Below, in pieces: positions 43,608 through 53,323 of a DNA stretch of 64,000 nt. This DNA comes from DAHUXT01 sp036273675 (GTDB lineage Bacteria; Chloroflexota; Ktedonobacteria; Ktedonobacterales; JADMIN01), in contig DASUHD010000110.1 of NCBI GenBank assembly GCA_036273675.1, positions 1 to 64,000 of the forward strand, given 5' to 3'. The notes beneath the pieces were generated by a model, which saw only the letters and a list, made by a program, of their open reading frames with translations, was not told the DNA's origin and made no database searches. Both the position numbers and the translations under genes were made by a program. Within the stretch, counting starts at the first letter, position 1. Every line of letters begins with the position of its first letter.

Positions 43608-45440
43608 TCAGGCTCCTTTACGCCTCCGCTGCTCGGCGAAAAAGGCCAGGAGATCGTCCACTGCCAGAGTATTGAGCACATCGTTCGCGGTCAGCCAGCC
43701 CTTGCGCGCGATGCCTATGCCGTAGTGGATGTTCTTGAGGCCATCGGGTGTATGCGCATCTGGGCAGATAGGTATGCGCACGCCGCGCTCGGTGGCGAAG
43801 CGATGCCAGCGCCAGTCGAGGTCGAAGCGGTTGGGGTCGGCGTTCAGCTCGATGGCCACACCCAACTCACCCGCGCGTGTGATGACACGCTCCAGGTCGG
43901 GCGCGTAGCCGTCGCGCCGCAGCAGAATCCGGCCAGTCGGATGCCCGAGAATCGAGCAATAGGGGTTCTCCATCGCGCGTATCAGGCGCTGGGTCTGATC
44001 ATCAGGTGAGAGATTGAAGTTGCTATGGATCGAGGTGACGACGAAATCGAACGTAGAAAGAGTCTCGTCGTCGTAGTCCAGCGTGCCATCGCGCAGGATA
44101 TCGCATTCAGTGCCTTTGAGGATACGGAGCCGCCCCTTGAACTCCTGGTTGAGCGCGTCGATCTCCGCCTGCTGGCGGCGCACCGCGTCGGCATCAAGCC
44201 CACCGGCATAGGCGGCATATTTACTGTGGTCGCACATGCCAAGGTACTCTTTGCCCAGCGCTATCGTCGCCTCGGCCATCTCACGAATGGATACCTTGCC
44301 GTCGCTCCAGTTGCTATGCACGTGCAAGATTCCACGCAGATCGGACTCTTCCACCAGATGTGGCAGCTTCGCTTCGAGCGCCGCTTCGATCTCGCCGCGC
44401 TCTTCGCGCATCTCCGGCTCGATGTACGCCATCCCGAAGGCCGCATAGAACTCGTGCTCATTTGCGCATGGAATCAGCTGGTCATCGCGGAAGATGCCAT
44501 ACTCGTTGATTTTGATGCCCTGGGCGTGGGCGCGGCCACGGAGGGCGACATTGTGTTCCTTTGAGCCGGTAAAGTGGTGCAGGAGATAGGGAAACTCGTC
44601 ATCGCCGACCAACCGCAGATCGAGCGCGACGCCCGAGCGCAGCACAACGCTTGTCTTGGTCTCGCCGCTTCCCGTGACGGACGCCACCAGCGGGTGCGCC
44701 AGCATCGTATCCATTACGGGTTTGCGATCTTCGAGTCGCGCGACGCTGCCGACAATATCAATATCGCCTACAACCTCCTTGCAGCGGCGGATGCTCCCAG
44801 CGACCTCCAGCCGCACGATCTGCGGTAACGCGCGCAGGATCGCGGCAATAGCCTCGGCCTGATTCTGGGCCTCGGGGAACAGCGTGCGATCCTGATGGCT
44901 CGCCAGGAACTCCAGTCCTTTGAGGATGTTTTCCTGACTCTTCGTGCCGAAGCCCGGCAGCGTCGCAATCGTGCCAGCCTCGGCGGCGGCCTTGAGATCA
45001 TCCAGGGTGCTAATACCAAGCGATTCGTAGATCTGACGGATGCGTTTCGGCCCAAGCCCCGGAATGCGCGTCATCTGGCGCAGGCCAAGCGGCACGCGTT
45101 CGAGCAACTCGTCGTAGAGCGCGAGTTTGCCGGTGGTGACGTATTCCGTGATACGCGCAACCAGCGTCTTGCCCATACCAGGGAGCTTTGCCAGCGCCCC
45201 ACTCTGCACCATCTCGGTGATGTCACCCTCAGCATTATTGAGTGCGCGAGCGGCGTTCTGGTAGGCGCGTGTCTCGAATGGGTTACCGCCATCTAGCTCC
45301 AGCAGCGTGCCAATCTCATCGAGCACTGCGGCGACCTCAGCCTTGTCTGGCTGCGCGCGACGAATCCCTCCCGGTGCGCCAGTTCCGTCAGATGTCCCGT
45401 CTGGTGTCCCATCCGTTGTCTCATCTGATTGTTGCGACAT
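43608..45440 (-). CDS. polX: DNA polymerase X with PHP domain
   Basis: A 610-residue repair polymerase. A low-complexity start with DGTPDGTSDGTG repeats is followed by helix-hairpin-helix motifs (LPGMGKTLVARI, IPGLGPKRIRQI, LPGFGTKSQENI). The Pol X palm has GSIRRCKEVVGDIDIVGS and VALDLRLV, which give the three catalytic Asp residues. The C-terminal PHP domain starts near residue 365 (LHVHSNWSDG, CDHSKYAAY, TSIHSNF, GHPTGR, PDAHTPDG); in bacterial PolX it provides 3'-5' exonuclease and AP-endonuclease activity. Single gene, 64 bases upstream of the M29 peptidase gene. Confidence 0.94.
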   Translation of the reverse strand: MSQQSDETTDGTPDGTSDGTGAPGGIRRAQPDKAEVAAVLDEIGTLLELDGGNPFETRAYQNAARALNNAEGDITEMVQSGALAKLPGMGKTLVARITEYVTTGKLALYDELLERVPLGLRQMTRIPGLGPKRIRQIYESLGISTLDDLKAAAEAGTIATLPGFGTKSQENILKGLEFLASHQDRTLFPEAQNQAEAIAAILRALPQIVRLEVAGSIRRCKEVVGDIDIVGSVARLEDRKPVMDTMLAHPLVASVTGSGETKTSVVLRSGVALDLRLVGDDEFPYLLHHFTGSKEHNVALRGRAHAQGIKINEYGIFRDDQLIPCANEHEFYAAFGMAYIEPEMREERGEIEAALEAKLPHLVEESDLRGILHVHSNWSDGKVSIREMAEATIALGKEYLGMCDHSKYAAYAGGLDADAVRRQQAEIDALNQEFKGRLRILKGTECDILRDGTLDYDDETLSTFDFVVTSIHSNFNLSPDDQTQRLIRAMENPYCSILGHPTGRILLRRDGYAPDLERVITRAGELGVAIELNADPNRFDLDWRWHRFATERGVRIPICPDAHTPDGLKNIHYGIGIARKGWLTANDVLNTLAVDDLLAFFAEQRRRKGA

Positions 45441-45473
45441 AACCTTGCATCTCCCGGATTGTTTGCGGCACGC

Positions 45474-45962
45474 CTAGTGGCGCGTCGCCGATGTGGAGAG
45501 CGTGTAGCATGGTGTCTTACGTGGTGTCAGATCGAACGGCTGGACCCCAGTCAGCTTTTTGGCAAGCAATCGCTTACAGTCAAAATGTACCAGCATCCAC
45601 GCCACCAGGTCTTTTTCGATGAAGATCGCATCCCATGTATCAGTCGGTGGTAGATCAGGCTCATCACGCAAGTCCCGTCCGCAGTATGCGCAACGAACAT
45701 CTCCGGCCCGTAGCGCTACCTCAAACCAGCGAAAGAGAAATTCGTTGTAGTCCTGCAACCCCATCTCATGGAGCCGCTTACCGGCATAGCGCAAAGCGTC
45801 CGGGTGCGGTGGCAACACGAAGTCATCATCACGCGGCCCAAGCGCAACGAGCGGCGGATGCGCCACTTCAATGGCTTCGCTTTCGTCACTGTCCTCACTC
45901 GCGCTTGCGGAATAGCGCACCAACCCCTCGGTAGCAAACCATTCCAGCAAATCCGGCTCCAT
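45474..45962 (-). CDS. Hypothetical protein with a C-x2-C...H-x2-C cluster
   Basis: A 162-residue protein I do not recognise. It has an acidic Ser/Glu-rich region near residue 20-30, then CAYCGRDL (near 108) and, about 40 residues later, HFDCKRLL. This spacing could bind one zinc. No signal peptide or membrane helix. ATG 45962 has GGAG upstream; the frame upstream to 46289 is antisense to ridA and is rejected. It is divergent from ridA and 33 bases downstream of polX's start on the other side. Confidence 0.65.
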   Translation of the reverse strand: MEPDLLEWFATEGLVRYSASASEDSDESEAIEVAHPPLVALGPRDDDFVLPPHPDALRYAGKRLHEMGLQDYNEFLFRWFEVALRAGDVRCAYCGRDLRDEPDLPPTDTWDAIFIEKDLVAWMLVHFDCKRLLAKKLTGVQPFDLTPRKTPCYTLSTSATRH

Positions 45963-46118
45963 CGCGCTGCTCCGTTCCCATGTGTCTATTCCATCTGCTA
46001 TCGCGGTCACTCTATCACAGGAAGCTGTGATATGGCCCACAGACGGGACGACAGCATTATAATCAACAGAGCTCCCCGCTGAATGTTTGCAGGCGCTACA
46101 AGTGAAAGGGAATACACT

Positions 46119-46505
46119 GTGACTCGCACGAAGATTTCTACCGCGTCGGCTCCGGCGGCGCTCGGCCCCTACAGCCAGGCCATCGCCCTCGATGGGATGG
46201 TCTTCGCCTCTGGCCAGATCGGTCTCGATGCCTCCTCTGGCCAGCTGGTCGAGGGCGACGTGCAGGCGCAGACGCATCGCGCACTGCAAAACCTGACGGC
46301 GGTTCTGGAGGCGGCGGGTAGCTCGCTGGGCAATATCGTCAAGACCACCGTCTTCCTGACGAGCATGAGCAACTTCACCGCGATGAATGAGGTCTACGCG
46401 ACCTACTTTGGCGATGAGCCGCCCGCGCGTTCGACCGTCGCCGTCGCGGAATTGCCGAAAGGTGCGCAGGTCGAGATCGAGGCGATAGCCGTGCGCAACT
46501 CATAG
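46119..46505 (+). CDS. ridA: RidA/YjgF family reactive intermediate deaminase
   Basis: A 128-residue protein of the RidA family, which hydrolyses enamine/imine intermediates made by PLP enzymes such as threonine dehydratase and protects other PLP enzymes. The start TKISTASAPAALGPYSQAI, VFASGQIGLD, NLTAVLEAAGSSL and the Arg in EPPARSTVAVAELPKGAQVEIEA are all typical; that Arg binds the carboxylate. GTG 46119 with AAAGGGA upstream gives the normal length. A terminator follows. It is divergent from the hypothetical gene at 45962. Confidence 0.93.
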   Translation: MTRTKISTASAPAALGPYSQAIALDGMVFASGQIGLDASSGQLVEGDVQAQTHRALQNLTAVLEAAGSSLGNIVKTTVFLTSMSNFTAMNEVYATYFGDEPPARSTVAVAELPKGAQVEIEAIAVRNS

Positions 46506-46539
46506 CGGATTTCTATCATCAACCACATATACCGTAATA

Positions 46540-46570
46540 GCCCGTAGTCCATGCGACTGCGGGCATTTTT
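46540..46570 (+). terminator. Terminator after ridA
   Basis: GCCCGTAGT pairs with ACTGCGGGC (one mismatch) and is followed by ATTTTT. Confidence 0.75.
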
Positions 46571-46748
46571 ACATAGAAGAGCGGCTTACCTCAGAAACTT
46601 TAGCGGCCGTTCAAGTCGCTTGGATGGCGCCATGAACATTCGTTGGAACGTTTTGCGGCATTTAGCATACTGACAGATAGCAGAAGAGAGGCTAGTGAGG
46701 CTGTCGAACCGCCAGTGGATCGTGACGATTTGAGGAAGGTAGATAGCG

Positions 46749-47292
46749 ATGGAGGAAGAGGCGATTCGCCAGGCTCAGAGTGGGGACCATTTCGCCTTCA
46801 GGAAACTGGTTGAGGCGCACTCTGATGTGGCATGGCGAGTGGCTCGAACACTCCTGGATGATAAGTCTGGCTGCTGAGGACGCGCTCCAAGAGGCATGGC
46901 TCGACGCCTGGCGAGGCCTCGCCTATTTCGACAACGCGCGTCCATTCCGACCCTGGCTGCTGACGATCGTCGCAAATCGCTGTCGCATGACTCGCCGTCG
47001 CGGGGCATTGCCGACCACAACCATCCGCGAAACGATGCATGCTGACGCGCTTTATGAAGACCTTGCGGATGTCCTCGTACACAGTGAGACCGATGCCAGT
47101 CTTGCCGCATCGCTCGCAATGCTACCGTTCGACCGGAGAAGACTTATTGAACTGCGCTAAGTTGCCCAGTTAGATATCAGCGAAATCGCGCTCGTGCTCG
47201 GCGTCGCCGATGGAACCGTGAAATCGCGGCTGCATAGGACACTCGCCGCATTGAGATCGATGCTGCAGCGTGCGGGCGTCGGCGCGCAGTGA
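46749..47292 (+). pseudogene. Disrupted ECF sigma factor
   Basis: ATG 46749 with AGGAAGG upstream reads 42 codons of region 2 (EEEAIRQAQSGDHFAFRKLV...) and stops at TGA 46875. The rest of region 2 continues one base shifted (AAEDALQEAWLDAWRGLAYF, RPFRPWLLTIVANRCRM). That frame then hits TAA at 47158 in LIELR-stop-VAQLDISEIALVLG, where intact relatives have a Tyr codon, and carries on through GTVKSRLHRTLAALR (region 4) to 47292. So there is one frameshift near 46855-46870 and one nonsense change. Sequencing error is possible for one lesion but less so for both. The sensor gene downstream is also broken. Confidence 0.82.
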
Positions 47293-47308
47293 AGGGGGAG
47301 CGTTTACA

Positions 47309-48764
47309 ATGGATCATTCGCGCAGCGACGACGATCTCGAACGCCGTCTTGATGAATACTTTGCCCATGCCCAACGCCCACCTACTCCTGCCGCGATTTG
47401 GGTGCGACTTGCTCCTATGCTCGATGACGTACCCCGCGATGCCGCCACGAATGGCAGGCATGCTCCAGCCCCAGAGACCACCATCGACAGCACCCCCTTA
47501 CGCGCCACATCAGCAAGAAGGCAGCGCCCTCGGCATATCTGGCCGTTTGGCGCGGTTATCGCGGCGCTCCTGCTGGTTGCGCTTGCTGTTGGCCTATTCG
47601 CTGAACTGGGTAATCAGCGCGGCTCGCACAAGATCCAGGTCACTATGACACCGGCGCCTCAATGCGATGCGCATTCTATTCATGCTGATCTCCCCAATGA
47701 CTTGACGCTCAATACCATTACCATGACCGCGCAGGATGAAGGGTGGGCGGCTGGCCAGGTTGGAGATGCTCAGAACGAATCGGGGATCATCCTTCATTAT
47801 ACGCATTGCCGCTGGAGCGTCTCCGCGAGTGGAATTGCCGGGTATTCTATCGGCGCTATCGCGATGGCTTCGCGTGATGAAGGATGGGCTGAAGGTTCGG
47901 GTGGTACGCCGAGCGGGGATGTAAAACATGTGCTACTCCACTACATCCATGGTCGGTGGGAACAGATGACACTTCCAGCTGACCTGCCCGCTCAGACCGC
48001 ACAGGGACAGCTCGCAATGCGGCGCGGTGAAGGCTGGGTGAGCCATTACATGGGATATGACACACGTAAGCACGAGGTATGGAAGCTATACCCATTACTC
48101 CGCTGGCGCATGGGCGCAGATCTCAACACCATCAGGGCTTGACCCATTAAGCTCCGATTTCGCGGCATTCCCAGGGACAGGCATTGTGTCACTTGGGCCT
48201 GATGACGCCTGGCTTCTTTCCCTCAATCCATCCACCGGAGTCAGTATCCCAGCGCACTATCATGCTGGGAAGTGGACGACCTGGCCGTTGCCAGAAGGCT
48301 GGGACGTTGGGCAAATCATAATGACCTCGCCAACCGATGGGTGGGCGATGGGGTCAAGCGTAACCCCTGTTTACCCGACGAATCCGCCCTCAGACTGGGC
48401 AGCGCTCATGCTCCGATTCGATGGCAATGCCTGGACTGCAGTGCCGCTGCCCGACGACAATACCATTCGGACACTTTCTTATGGTCACCTCACCGGACCA
48501 GGGGATGGGTGGATTTTCAGTGTGAGGCAGGATCCCACTAGGGGGTATGGGCGACCCGGCTCTGGAACTGTGACGACAGTGTACCACTATCAGGAAGGCG
48601 CCTGGGAGAACGTGAACTGGCCCTTCGCGGATGATACGCCGATGCTGGTGGGGACTATAGAGCGGGTGGCGAACGGCGACTATTGGGCAATTGGGCAGCA
48701 GGGCAGTGTATCGGTTCTGCTGCACTATGCCAACGAACAATGGACGAAATACGGACAACCGTAG
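47309..48764 (+). pseudogene. Disrupted membrane sensor/anti-sigma-like protein with repeat domain
   Basis: ATG 47309 follows AGGGGGAG. The first frame has an N-terminal cytoplasmic part (MDHSRSDDDLERRLDEYF...), a membrane helix (IWPFGAVIAALLLVALAVGLF) and repeats of the type EGWAxG...LLHYxxGRW. A +1 shift near 48055 moves the open frame; from there the repeats go on (YGSYTHYSAGAW, TDGWAMGSS, VANGDYWAIGQ) to 48764. The repeats look like beta-propeller blades. The position after an ECF sigma gene suggests a sigma-factor regulator. Both parts of the locus seem to be decaying together. Confidence 0.75.
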
Positions 48765-48782
48765 CTATCCCTGTCGCCGAAC

Positions 48783-48995
48783 TCAGCCCTTGCGTTCTTC
48801 GTCCAGTTGGGTGTTCAGTTCCTCTATTCGGCGGCGAATGTCGTCGAGCGAGGTGACGCCCAACTCCTCCATCTCTTCTTCCAGGCTTTCCAATCGCTCA
48901 AGCTCGATAAGCGTGTTATATTCGCCAGGGTCGAAGTCGTCGTCGCCTTCCAGATCATCTGGCTCGTTCTCGTTGGTATCACGCGTCCCAGACAT
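48783..48995 (-). CDS. Small acidic coiled-coil protein
   Basis: A 70-residue protein with no family I recognise. About a third of it is Asp or Glu in the first half (NENEPDDLEGDDDFDPGEY). The second half is a predicted amphipathic helix (LIELERLESLEEEMEELG, then DIRRRIEELNTQLDEERKG). The ATG has GGAGGTG five bases upstream, so it is very probably translated. It lies 26 bases downstream of the TolB-like lipoprotein gene and may be in the same transcript. It resembles small chaperone-like or adaptor proteins only in composition. Confidence 0.6.
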   Translation of the reverse strand: MSGTRDTNENEPDDLEGDDDFDPGEYNTLIELERLESLEEEMEELGVTSLDDIRRRIEELNTQLDEERKG

Positions 48996-49021
48996 GGTTC
49001 ACCTCCAGCCCGTGCGTGCGC

Positions 49022-50341
49022 TCATGCCATCACCAGAAACGCCGTCGAAGGATCGAGATAGCTCCAGGTCGGCATACGGTCGGCGCCGCTGTCGATTAGC
49101 GTCGGCGCGTGACCACTCGAAAGATCGGCGATATATAAGCCCGTCGTGCTGGCGTGTGGCGCGGTGAGTGATTTGCCCTGCCATATCGCACTGCTCGCGC
49201 CGACAAAGACAAAGCGATTTCCCGTCGCATCCCATGGGCTGCCCGCGGCGGGATGCCAACCGCTAACTTTCGCGGTATCAGTTGGTGTCGCACCCGGAAA
49301 CGTGATGAGCGGACTTATGCTATGTCGCACGATGTCAACCAGCTGCCAGCCACTGCTATCCTGCACCAGAATGCGTCCACCGGCTGGTGACCACCACGGC
49401 AGGGCGGCGGGGTCGGCCTCCGTCCACGAAAACACTGCTTTGCCTGGCTGCGCGACGTTCCAGACCTCGAATCCCTGGGTTGTCCGCAGCAACAGCCGCT
49501 CGCCATCGGGCGAAAACGAGAGATCCAGCAGGCCGCTCACCTCTCCCAGAGAACGCGGCTTCCCGCCCAGTGGCTTGAGTTCAATGGCAGCTTTTGATTG
49601 AGCGCCAGACGCCAGATAGAGCAGCGCATCGTGCTGCGGCTGCCAGAGCAGCCGCGCGGGACGGTCGCTATTCGGCATCGTTAGCAGCGCGCCCGTCGCG
49701 ATGACGCTGCCCGATGCGCCAGGAGCGCTTAAATACACATTGCCTTTGCTATCGAGAGAAGCCAGGCGACTGCCGTCGGGAGAGAGCACGGGCAGCCCGG
49801 CGTTTTGGTCAACGGCCTTGCGCGCGATACCCACCGGCTGATCGGCCTGCGAGACGACATATGTTGCCCCTACCAGACCCGTGCCAGCGAGCGACTCGCG
49901 ATAGAGCAGCCGGTTGCCGTCGGCATTCCACCAGGCGTCACTGCGCGCTAGTCCCGCCAGGTTCGGCGTGAGCTGAACGACGCTGCCACCACTCACGCTG
50001 CCCACGGAAAGGTCGCCCGGAGCGTCTGGCGCGCATAACAGACTGAGCGGGTTTGGTGGTGTATACCTCTGGGTGGTGCGCATGACGTACTGGTGGTGGT
50101 CGGGTGACCATGAGACGCTGACGATATTCCCCTCAGCTAACTGCCGAAGCCCCGACCCATCCGGGTTGATAGCCCAGAGTGTCTTGCCACGCAGAAAAGC
50201 AATGGTCTCGTTGCCGTTTTGCAAGCCACAGCCCGCAAGGAGCGCTATGGCAAGGCAGACGATGAGTAATATCCCGCTGCCGGCTATGCCGCGATTGCGA
50301 AGTACGCGTCGTGATTCTGATGTGGTGTATGCATCTTTCAT
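49022..50341 (-). CDS. Beta-propeller (TolB/WD40-like) lipoprotein
   Basis: A 439-residue exported protein. A hydrophobic segment (GILLIVCLAIALLAGCG) ends in a lipobox Cys. The rest has repeats of TolB-type blades: TIAFLRGKTLWAINPDGSG, VSVSWSPDHHQYV, LPVLSPDGSRLASLD, LLDLSFSPDGERLLL, LPWWSPAGGRILVQD. Such propellers bind partners or peptidoglycan-associated proteins; the target here is unknown. ATG 50341 is used; no clear ribosome binding site is seen. Divergent from the oligoendopeptidase gene. Confidence 0.78.
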   Translation of the reverse strand: MKDAYTTSESRRVLRNRGIAGSGILLIVCLAIALLAGCGLQNGNETIAFLRGKTLWAINPDGSGLRQLAEGNIVSVSWSPDHHQYVMRTTQRYTPPNPLSLLCAPDAPGDLSVGSVSGGSVVQLTPNLAGLARSDAWWNADGNRLLYRESLAGTGLVGATYVVSQADQPVGIARKAVDQNAGLPVLSPDGSRLASLDSKGNVYLSAPGASGSVIATGALLTMPNSDRPARLLWQPQHDALLYLASGAQSKAAIELKPLGGKPRSLGEVSGLLDLSFSPDGERLLLRTTQGFEVWNVAQPGKAVFSWTEADPAALPWWSPAGGRILVQDSSGWQLVDIVRHSISPLITFPGATPTDTAKVSGWHPAAGSPWDATGNRFVFVGASSAIWQGKSLTAPHASTTGLYIADLSSGHAPTLIDSGADRMPTWSYLDPSTAFLVMA

Positions 50342-50438
50342 TGCGCCGCAATTGTAGCCGGAAACAGCCGCTGCTGGCAAGTTACCTCATCTTTTTCGCC
50401 TCTAGCGTCACCGCGCGACGAAGCTGTCACAGACGAGG

Positions 50439-50447
50439 TGCTACAAT
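50439..50447 (+). promoter_or_regulatory. Extended -10 promoter of pepF-like gene
   Basis: TGC followed by TACAAT (50442-50447) fits an extended -10 element, 64 bases before the GTG start. No clear -35. Confidence 0.35.
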
Positions 50448-50510
50448 TGCGGGGCAGAACCCGCCCCATCTGGCGCACTACTACTGATACTTATCCAAAG
50501 GAGCAGACGT

Positions 50511-52316
50511 GTGGCAACATCCACCAGCCTTCCGCATTGGGATATGACGGTTATCTATTCATCGCTGGATTCCCCCGAATTTGCCGCGGGATTCCAGGCC
50601 GTCAGCGGCGATATCGCGGCGCTCGGGATACTCTTCGACGAACAACACGTAGGCAAGCGTGACCCGCAGCCACTGGACGATGCTACCGTACACGCGTTTG
50701 AACGTGTGATCGAGCGCTACAATGCCGTGCTTGCGACGTATCGCACGCTCAGCGCGTACATACACGCTTTCGTCTCGACCGACTCACGAGATAATCTGGC
50801 TCAGGCGAAATACAGTGAGTTGCAGGCGCACAGCGTCAAGCTCTATCAGCTTGGCACGCGCTTCACCGCCTGGATTGGCTCGCTGGATGTCGAAGGACTC
50901 ATCGGACGATCCGCCATCGCCGCCGACCACGCCTATGCGTTGCGCCAGGCGAAGACCGAGGCGGAGCACTTAATGTCGCCTGACGCGGAGGCGCTGGCCG
51001 CCGAGTTGAACATCACGGGAGGCAGCGCATGGTCCAAGCTGCATGGCAACGTCACCTCGCAATTGAGCGTGCCAATAGAGGTTGACGGCACGGTTGAATC
51101 GCTGCCGATGAGCGTCATTCGCAATATGGCCGCCGATGCCGATCGCGAGACCCGCCACCGCGCCTACGTGGCGGAGTTGGCGGCATGGGAGCGAGTCGCC
51201 GTCCCACTGGCTGCGGCGATGAACGGCATCAAGGGCGAGGTCAACACACTGAGCGCGCGTCGTGGCTGGGCCACGCCGCTGGATGAGGCGCTCTTCGAGT
51301 CGAGCATTGACCGCCAGACGCTCGATGCGATGTTCACCGCCGCCCGCGAGTCGTTCCCCGCCTTTCGCCGCTACCTGCACGCCAAGGCGCGGGCGCTAGG
51401 CCTGCCGGTGCTGGCGTGGTACGACCTGCTCGCTCCTGTCGGCGCCTCTGGCCGCGTCTGGAGCTTTGAGGCATCGGAGCAATTTATCGTCGCGCAGTTC
51501 GGCAGCTATTCGCAGCGGCTCAGCGACTACGCCGCGCGTGCTTTCCGCGAGCGTTGGATCGATGCGGAGCCGCGTCCTGGCAAGCGTGACGGCGCATTCT
51601 GCATGCCCTTGCGCGCGGATGAATCGCGCGTCTTTGCCAATTTCAAGCCAACCTACGATGGCATGAGCACACTCGCCCACGAACTTGGCCACGGCTACCA
51701 TAACATGAACCTGGCGCAGCGCACGATGCTGCAGCGCAACACGCCGATGACGCTGGCGGAGACGGCCAGCATCTTCTGCGAGACGATTGTGCGCGAGGCG
51801 GCGCTGAAAGACGCGAACGCGCAGGAACGCATCGAGATCCTGGAGGCGTCTTTGGTTGGTTCGTGTCAGGTGGTAGTCGATATTACCAGCCGCTTCCTCC
51901 TGGAGCAGGACATCTTTGAGACGCGGCGCAAACGCGAACTCTCGGTTGACGAGCTAAACGACATGATGCTTCAGGCCCAGCGCGAGGCGTACGGCGACGG
52001 CCTCGACCCGAATCAACTGCATCCATACATGTGGGCGATGAAACCGCACTATTACAGCACTGGGCGCTCGTTCTACAACTTCCCGTATATGTTCGGCCTG
52101 CTGTTTGGGCTGGGACTGTATGCCCGCTATCAAGCCGACCCCGAGGCATTCCGGGCGCAATACGACGACCTGCTCTCCTCGACCGGGCTGGCCGACGCGG
52201 CTACGCTGGCGGCGCGCTTCGGGATAGATACGCGGACGCCCGACTTCTGGCGCGCCAGTCTGGATACAATCCGGCGTGAGGTGGATCAGTTCGAGGAAGC
52301 GGTAAGCGAGAAATAA
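50511..52316 (+). CDS. pepF: M3 family oligoendopeptidase F
   Basis: A 601-residue zinc metallopeptidase. The zinc site is HELGHGYHN (near residue 390), with the downstream Glu in ETASIFCETIV. Upstream NTLSARRGWATPLDEAL and the C-terminal YMWAMKPHYYSTGRSFYNFPYMFGLLFGLG block are PepF features; the Tyr residues there help hold the transition state. It cleaves peptides of roughly 6-20 residues in the cytoplasm. GTG start with AAAGGAG seven bases upstream. A strong hairpin follows. Confidence 0.95.
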   Translation: MATSTSLPHWDMTVIYSSLDSPEFAAGFQAVSGDIAALGILFDEQHVGKRDPQPLDDATVHAFERVIERYNAVLATYRTLSAYIHAFVSTDSRDNLAQAKYSELQAHSVKLYQLGTRFTAWIGSLDVEGLIGRSAIAADHAYALRQAKTEAEHLMSPDAEALAAELNITGGSAWSKLHGNVTSQLSVPIEVDGTVESLPMSVIRNMAADADRETRHRAYVAELAAWERVAVPLAAAMNGIKGEVNTLSARRGWATPLDEALFESSIDRQTLDAMFTAARESFPAFRRYLHAKARALGLPVLAWYDLLAPVGASGRVWSFEASEQFIVAQFGSYSQRLSDYAARAFRERWIDAEPRPGKRDGAFCMPLRADESRVFANFKPTYDGMSTLAHELGHGYHNMNLAQRTMLQRNTPMTLAETASIFCETIVREAALKDANAQERIEILEASLVGSCQVVVDITSRFLLEQDIFETRRKRELSVDELNDMMLQAQREAYGDGLDPNQLHPYMWAMKPHYYSTGRSFYNFPYMFGLLFGLGLYARYQADPEAFRAQYDDLLSSTGLADAATLAARFGIDTRTPDFWRASLDTIRREVDQFEEAVSEK

Positions 52317-52338
52317 CGGACGACGGTGTGGGTGGGAT

Positions 52339-52371
52339 ATTGGGCCGGAATCATGGAGATTTCGGCCCAAT
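52339..52371 (+). terminator. Hairpin after pepF
   Basis: ATTGGGCCG pairs perfectly with CGGCCCAAT; an inner AATC/GATT extends the stem. Only GTTAT follows, so termination may be inefficient. Confidence 0.5.
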
Positions 52372-52479
52372 GTTATGCCAGGGCCTCTCCGCAAAGCCAG
52401 CAAGATGGGAGAAGCGTGTTTCTTCAGATGCGTGTAGACTTTGAGCATTGGTACATTCAACCACCTATCGGGAGGCGTT

Positions 52480-53031
52480 ATGGCAAACGTGATTATAGGC
52501 GCGACCATGTCGCTAGACGGGTTCATGAGTGACCGCAATGGTGATGTGAGTCGTCTGTATCCCGACTTTGAGGCATTGCATGGCACAGACATGCTGCGGG
52601 AAGAGATACGGACGACCGGCGCGGTGGTGATGGGCCGCCATGCCTATGATATGGCCGCAGGGGATTTCACTGGCTACGAATACCAGACGCCCATCTTTGT
52701 CCTGACGCATCATGTTCCAGAACAGGCTGCCAAAGGACAGAACGACCAACTGACGATCACCTATGTCACCGATGGCGTCGAAAGCGCAATTGCGAAAGCC
52801 AAGGCAGCTGCGGGCGGCAAACAGGTCACAGTGGTCGGCGGCGCGAATACCGCTCAGCAATGCCTGCGTGCGGGGCTGGTTGACGAAATCCACATCGGCG
52901 TCGTCCCTGTGTTGCTGGGTGACGGTCTACGCTTTTTCGAGCCGCTGGCACATGAGGGGTTGAAGCTGGTACAGACGCGAGTCTTCGAGTCCCCAACCAG
53001 GACCGATCTCTGGTACAGCGTGGTGAAGTAG
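52480..53031 (+). CDS. Dihydrofolate reductase-like protein (RibD C-terminal family)
   Basis: A 183-residue protein. It starts ANVIIGATMSLDGFMSDRNG, typical of the RibD_C/DHFR-like group, then GAVVMGRHAYDMA (NADP region), PIFVLTHH, and VTVVGGANTAQQCLRAGLVDEIHI. Members reduce varied substrates, and many are annotated as dihydrofolate reductase without proof. The ATG at 52480 follows GGGAGG; the frame from 52441 is longer but has no ribosome binding site. Confidence 0.87.
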   Translation: MANVIIGATMSLDGFMSDRNGDVSRLYPDFEALHGTDMLREEIRTTGAVVMGRHAYDMAAGDFTGYEYQTPIFVLTHHVPEQAAKGQNDQLTITYVTDGVESAIAKAKAAAGGKQVTVVGGANTAQQCLRAGLVDEIHIGVVPVLLGDGLRFFEPLAHEGLKLVQTRVFESPTRTDLWYSVVK

Positions 53032-53052
53032 CCAGATAACTCGCGCTCGCTG

Positions 53053-53295
53053 CTATTGTCGCCTTCTTCTATATTCATAGACGTAATAGAAGACGGCGGC
53101 AAAGGCGTTCAAAAATATGAATGCCACCGTCCAGGTCGATCTGGCGGTGTCGGACAGACTGTCGTTCTTCAGCATGTCGCGGAACATCCAGACCCAGAAG
53201 ATGATCACTGGGATGATTAAGACCAAGGGAAGCCACTGCACTGGTGAGGATGCTGGCACAGGCGGCGTCGCAACCATCAGAACGAGCGAAGTCAT
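53053..53295 (-). CDS. Small membrane protein, PLDc_N-like
   Basis: An 80-residue protein with two membrane helices (LPLVLIIPVIIFWVWMFRDML and TWTVAFIFLNAFAAVFYYVYEY) and a basic C-terminus (RRRRQ). The WVWMFRDML and aromatic YYVYEY segments resemble PLDc_N (phospholipase D nuclease N-terminal) domains. The second of two close ATGs (53295) has GGAGG seven bases upstream and is used. Function unknown. Convergent with the DHFR-like gene, 21 bases apart. Confidence 0.65.
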   Translation of the reverse strand: MTSLVLMVATPPVPASSPVQWLPLVLIIPVIIFWVWMFRDMLKNDSLSDTARSTWTVAFIFLNAFAAVFYYVYEYRRRRQ

Positions 53296-53323
53296 AGCCA
53301 TCCCTCCCTGTCGTCGTGCGAAA

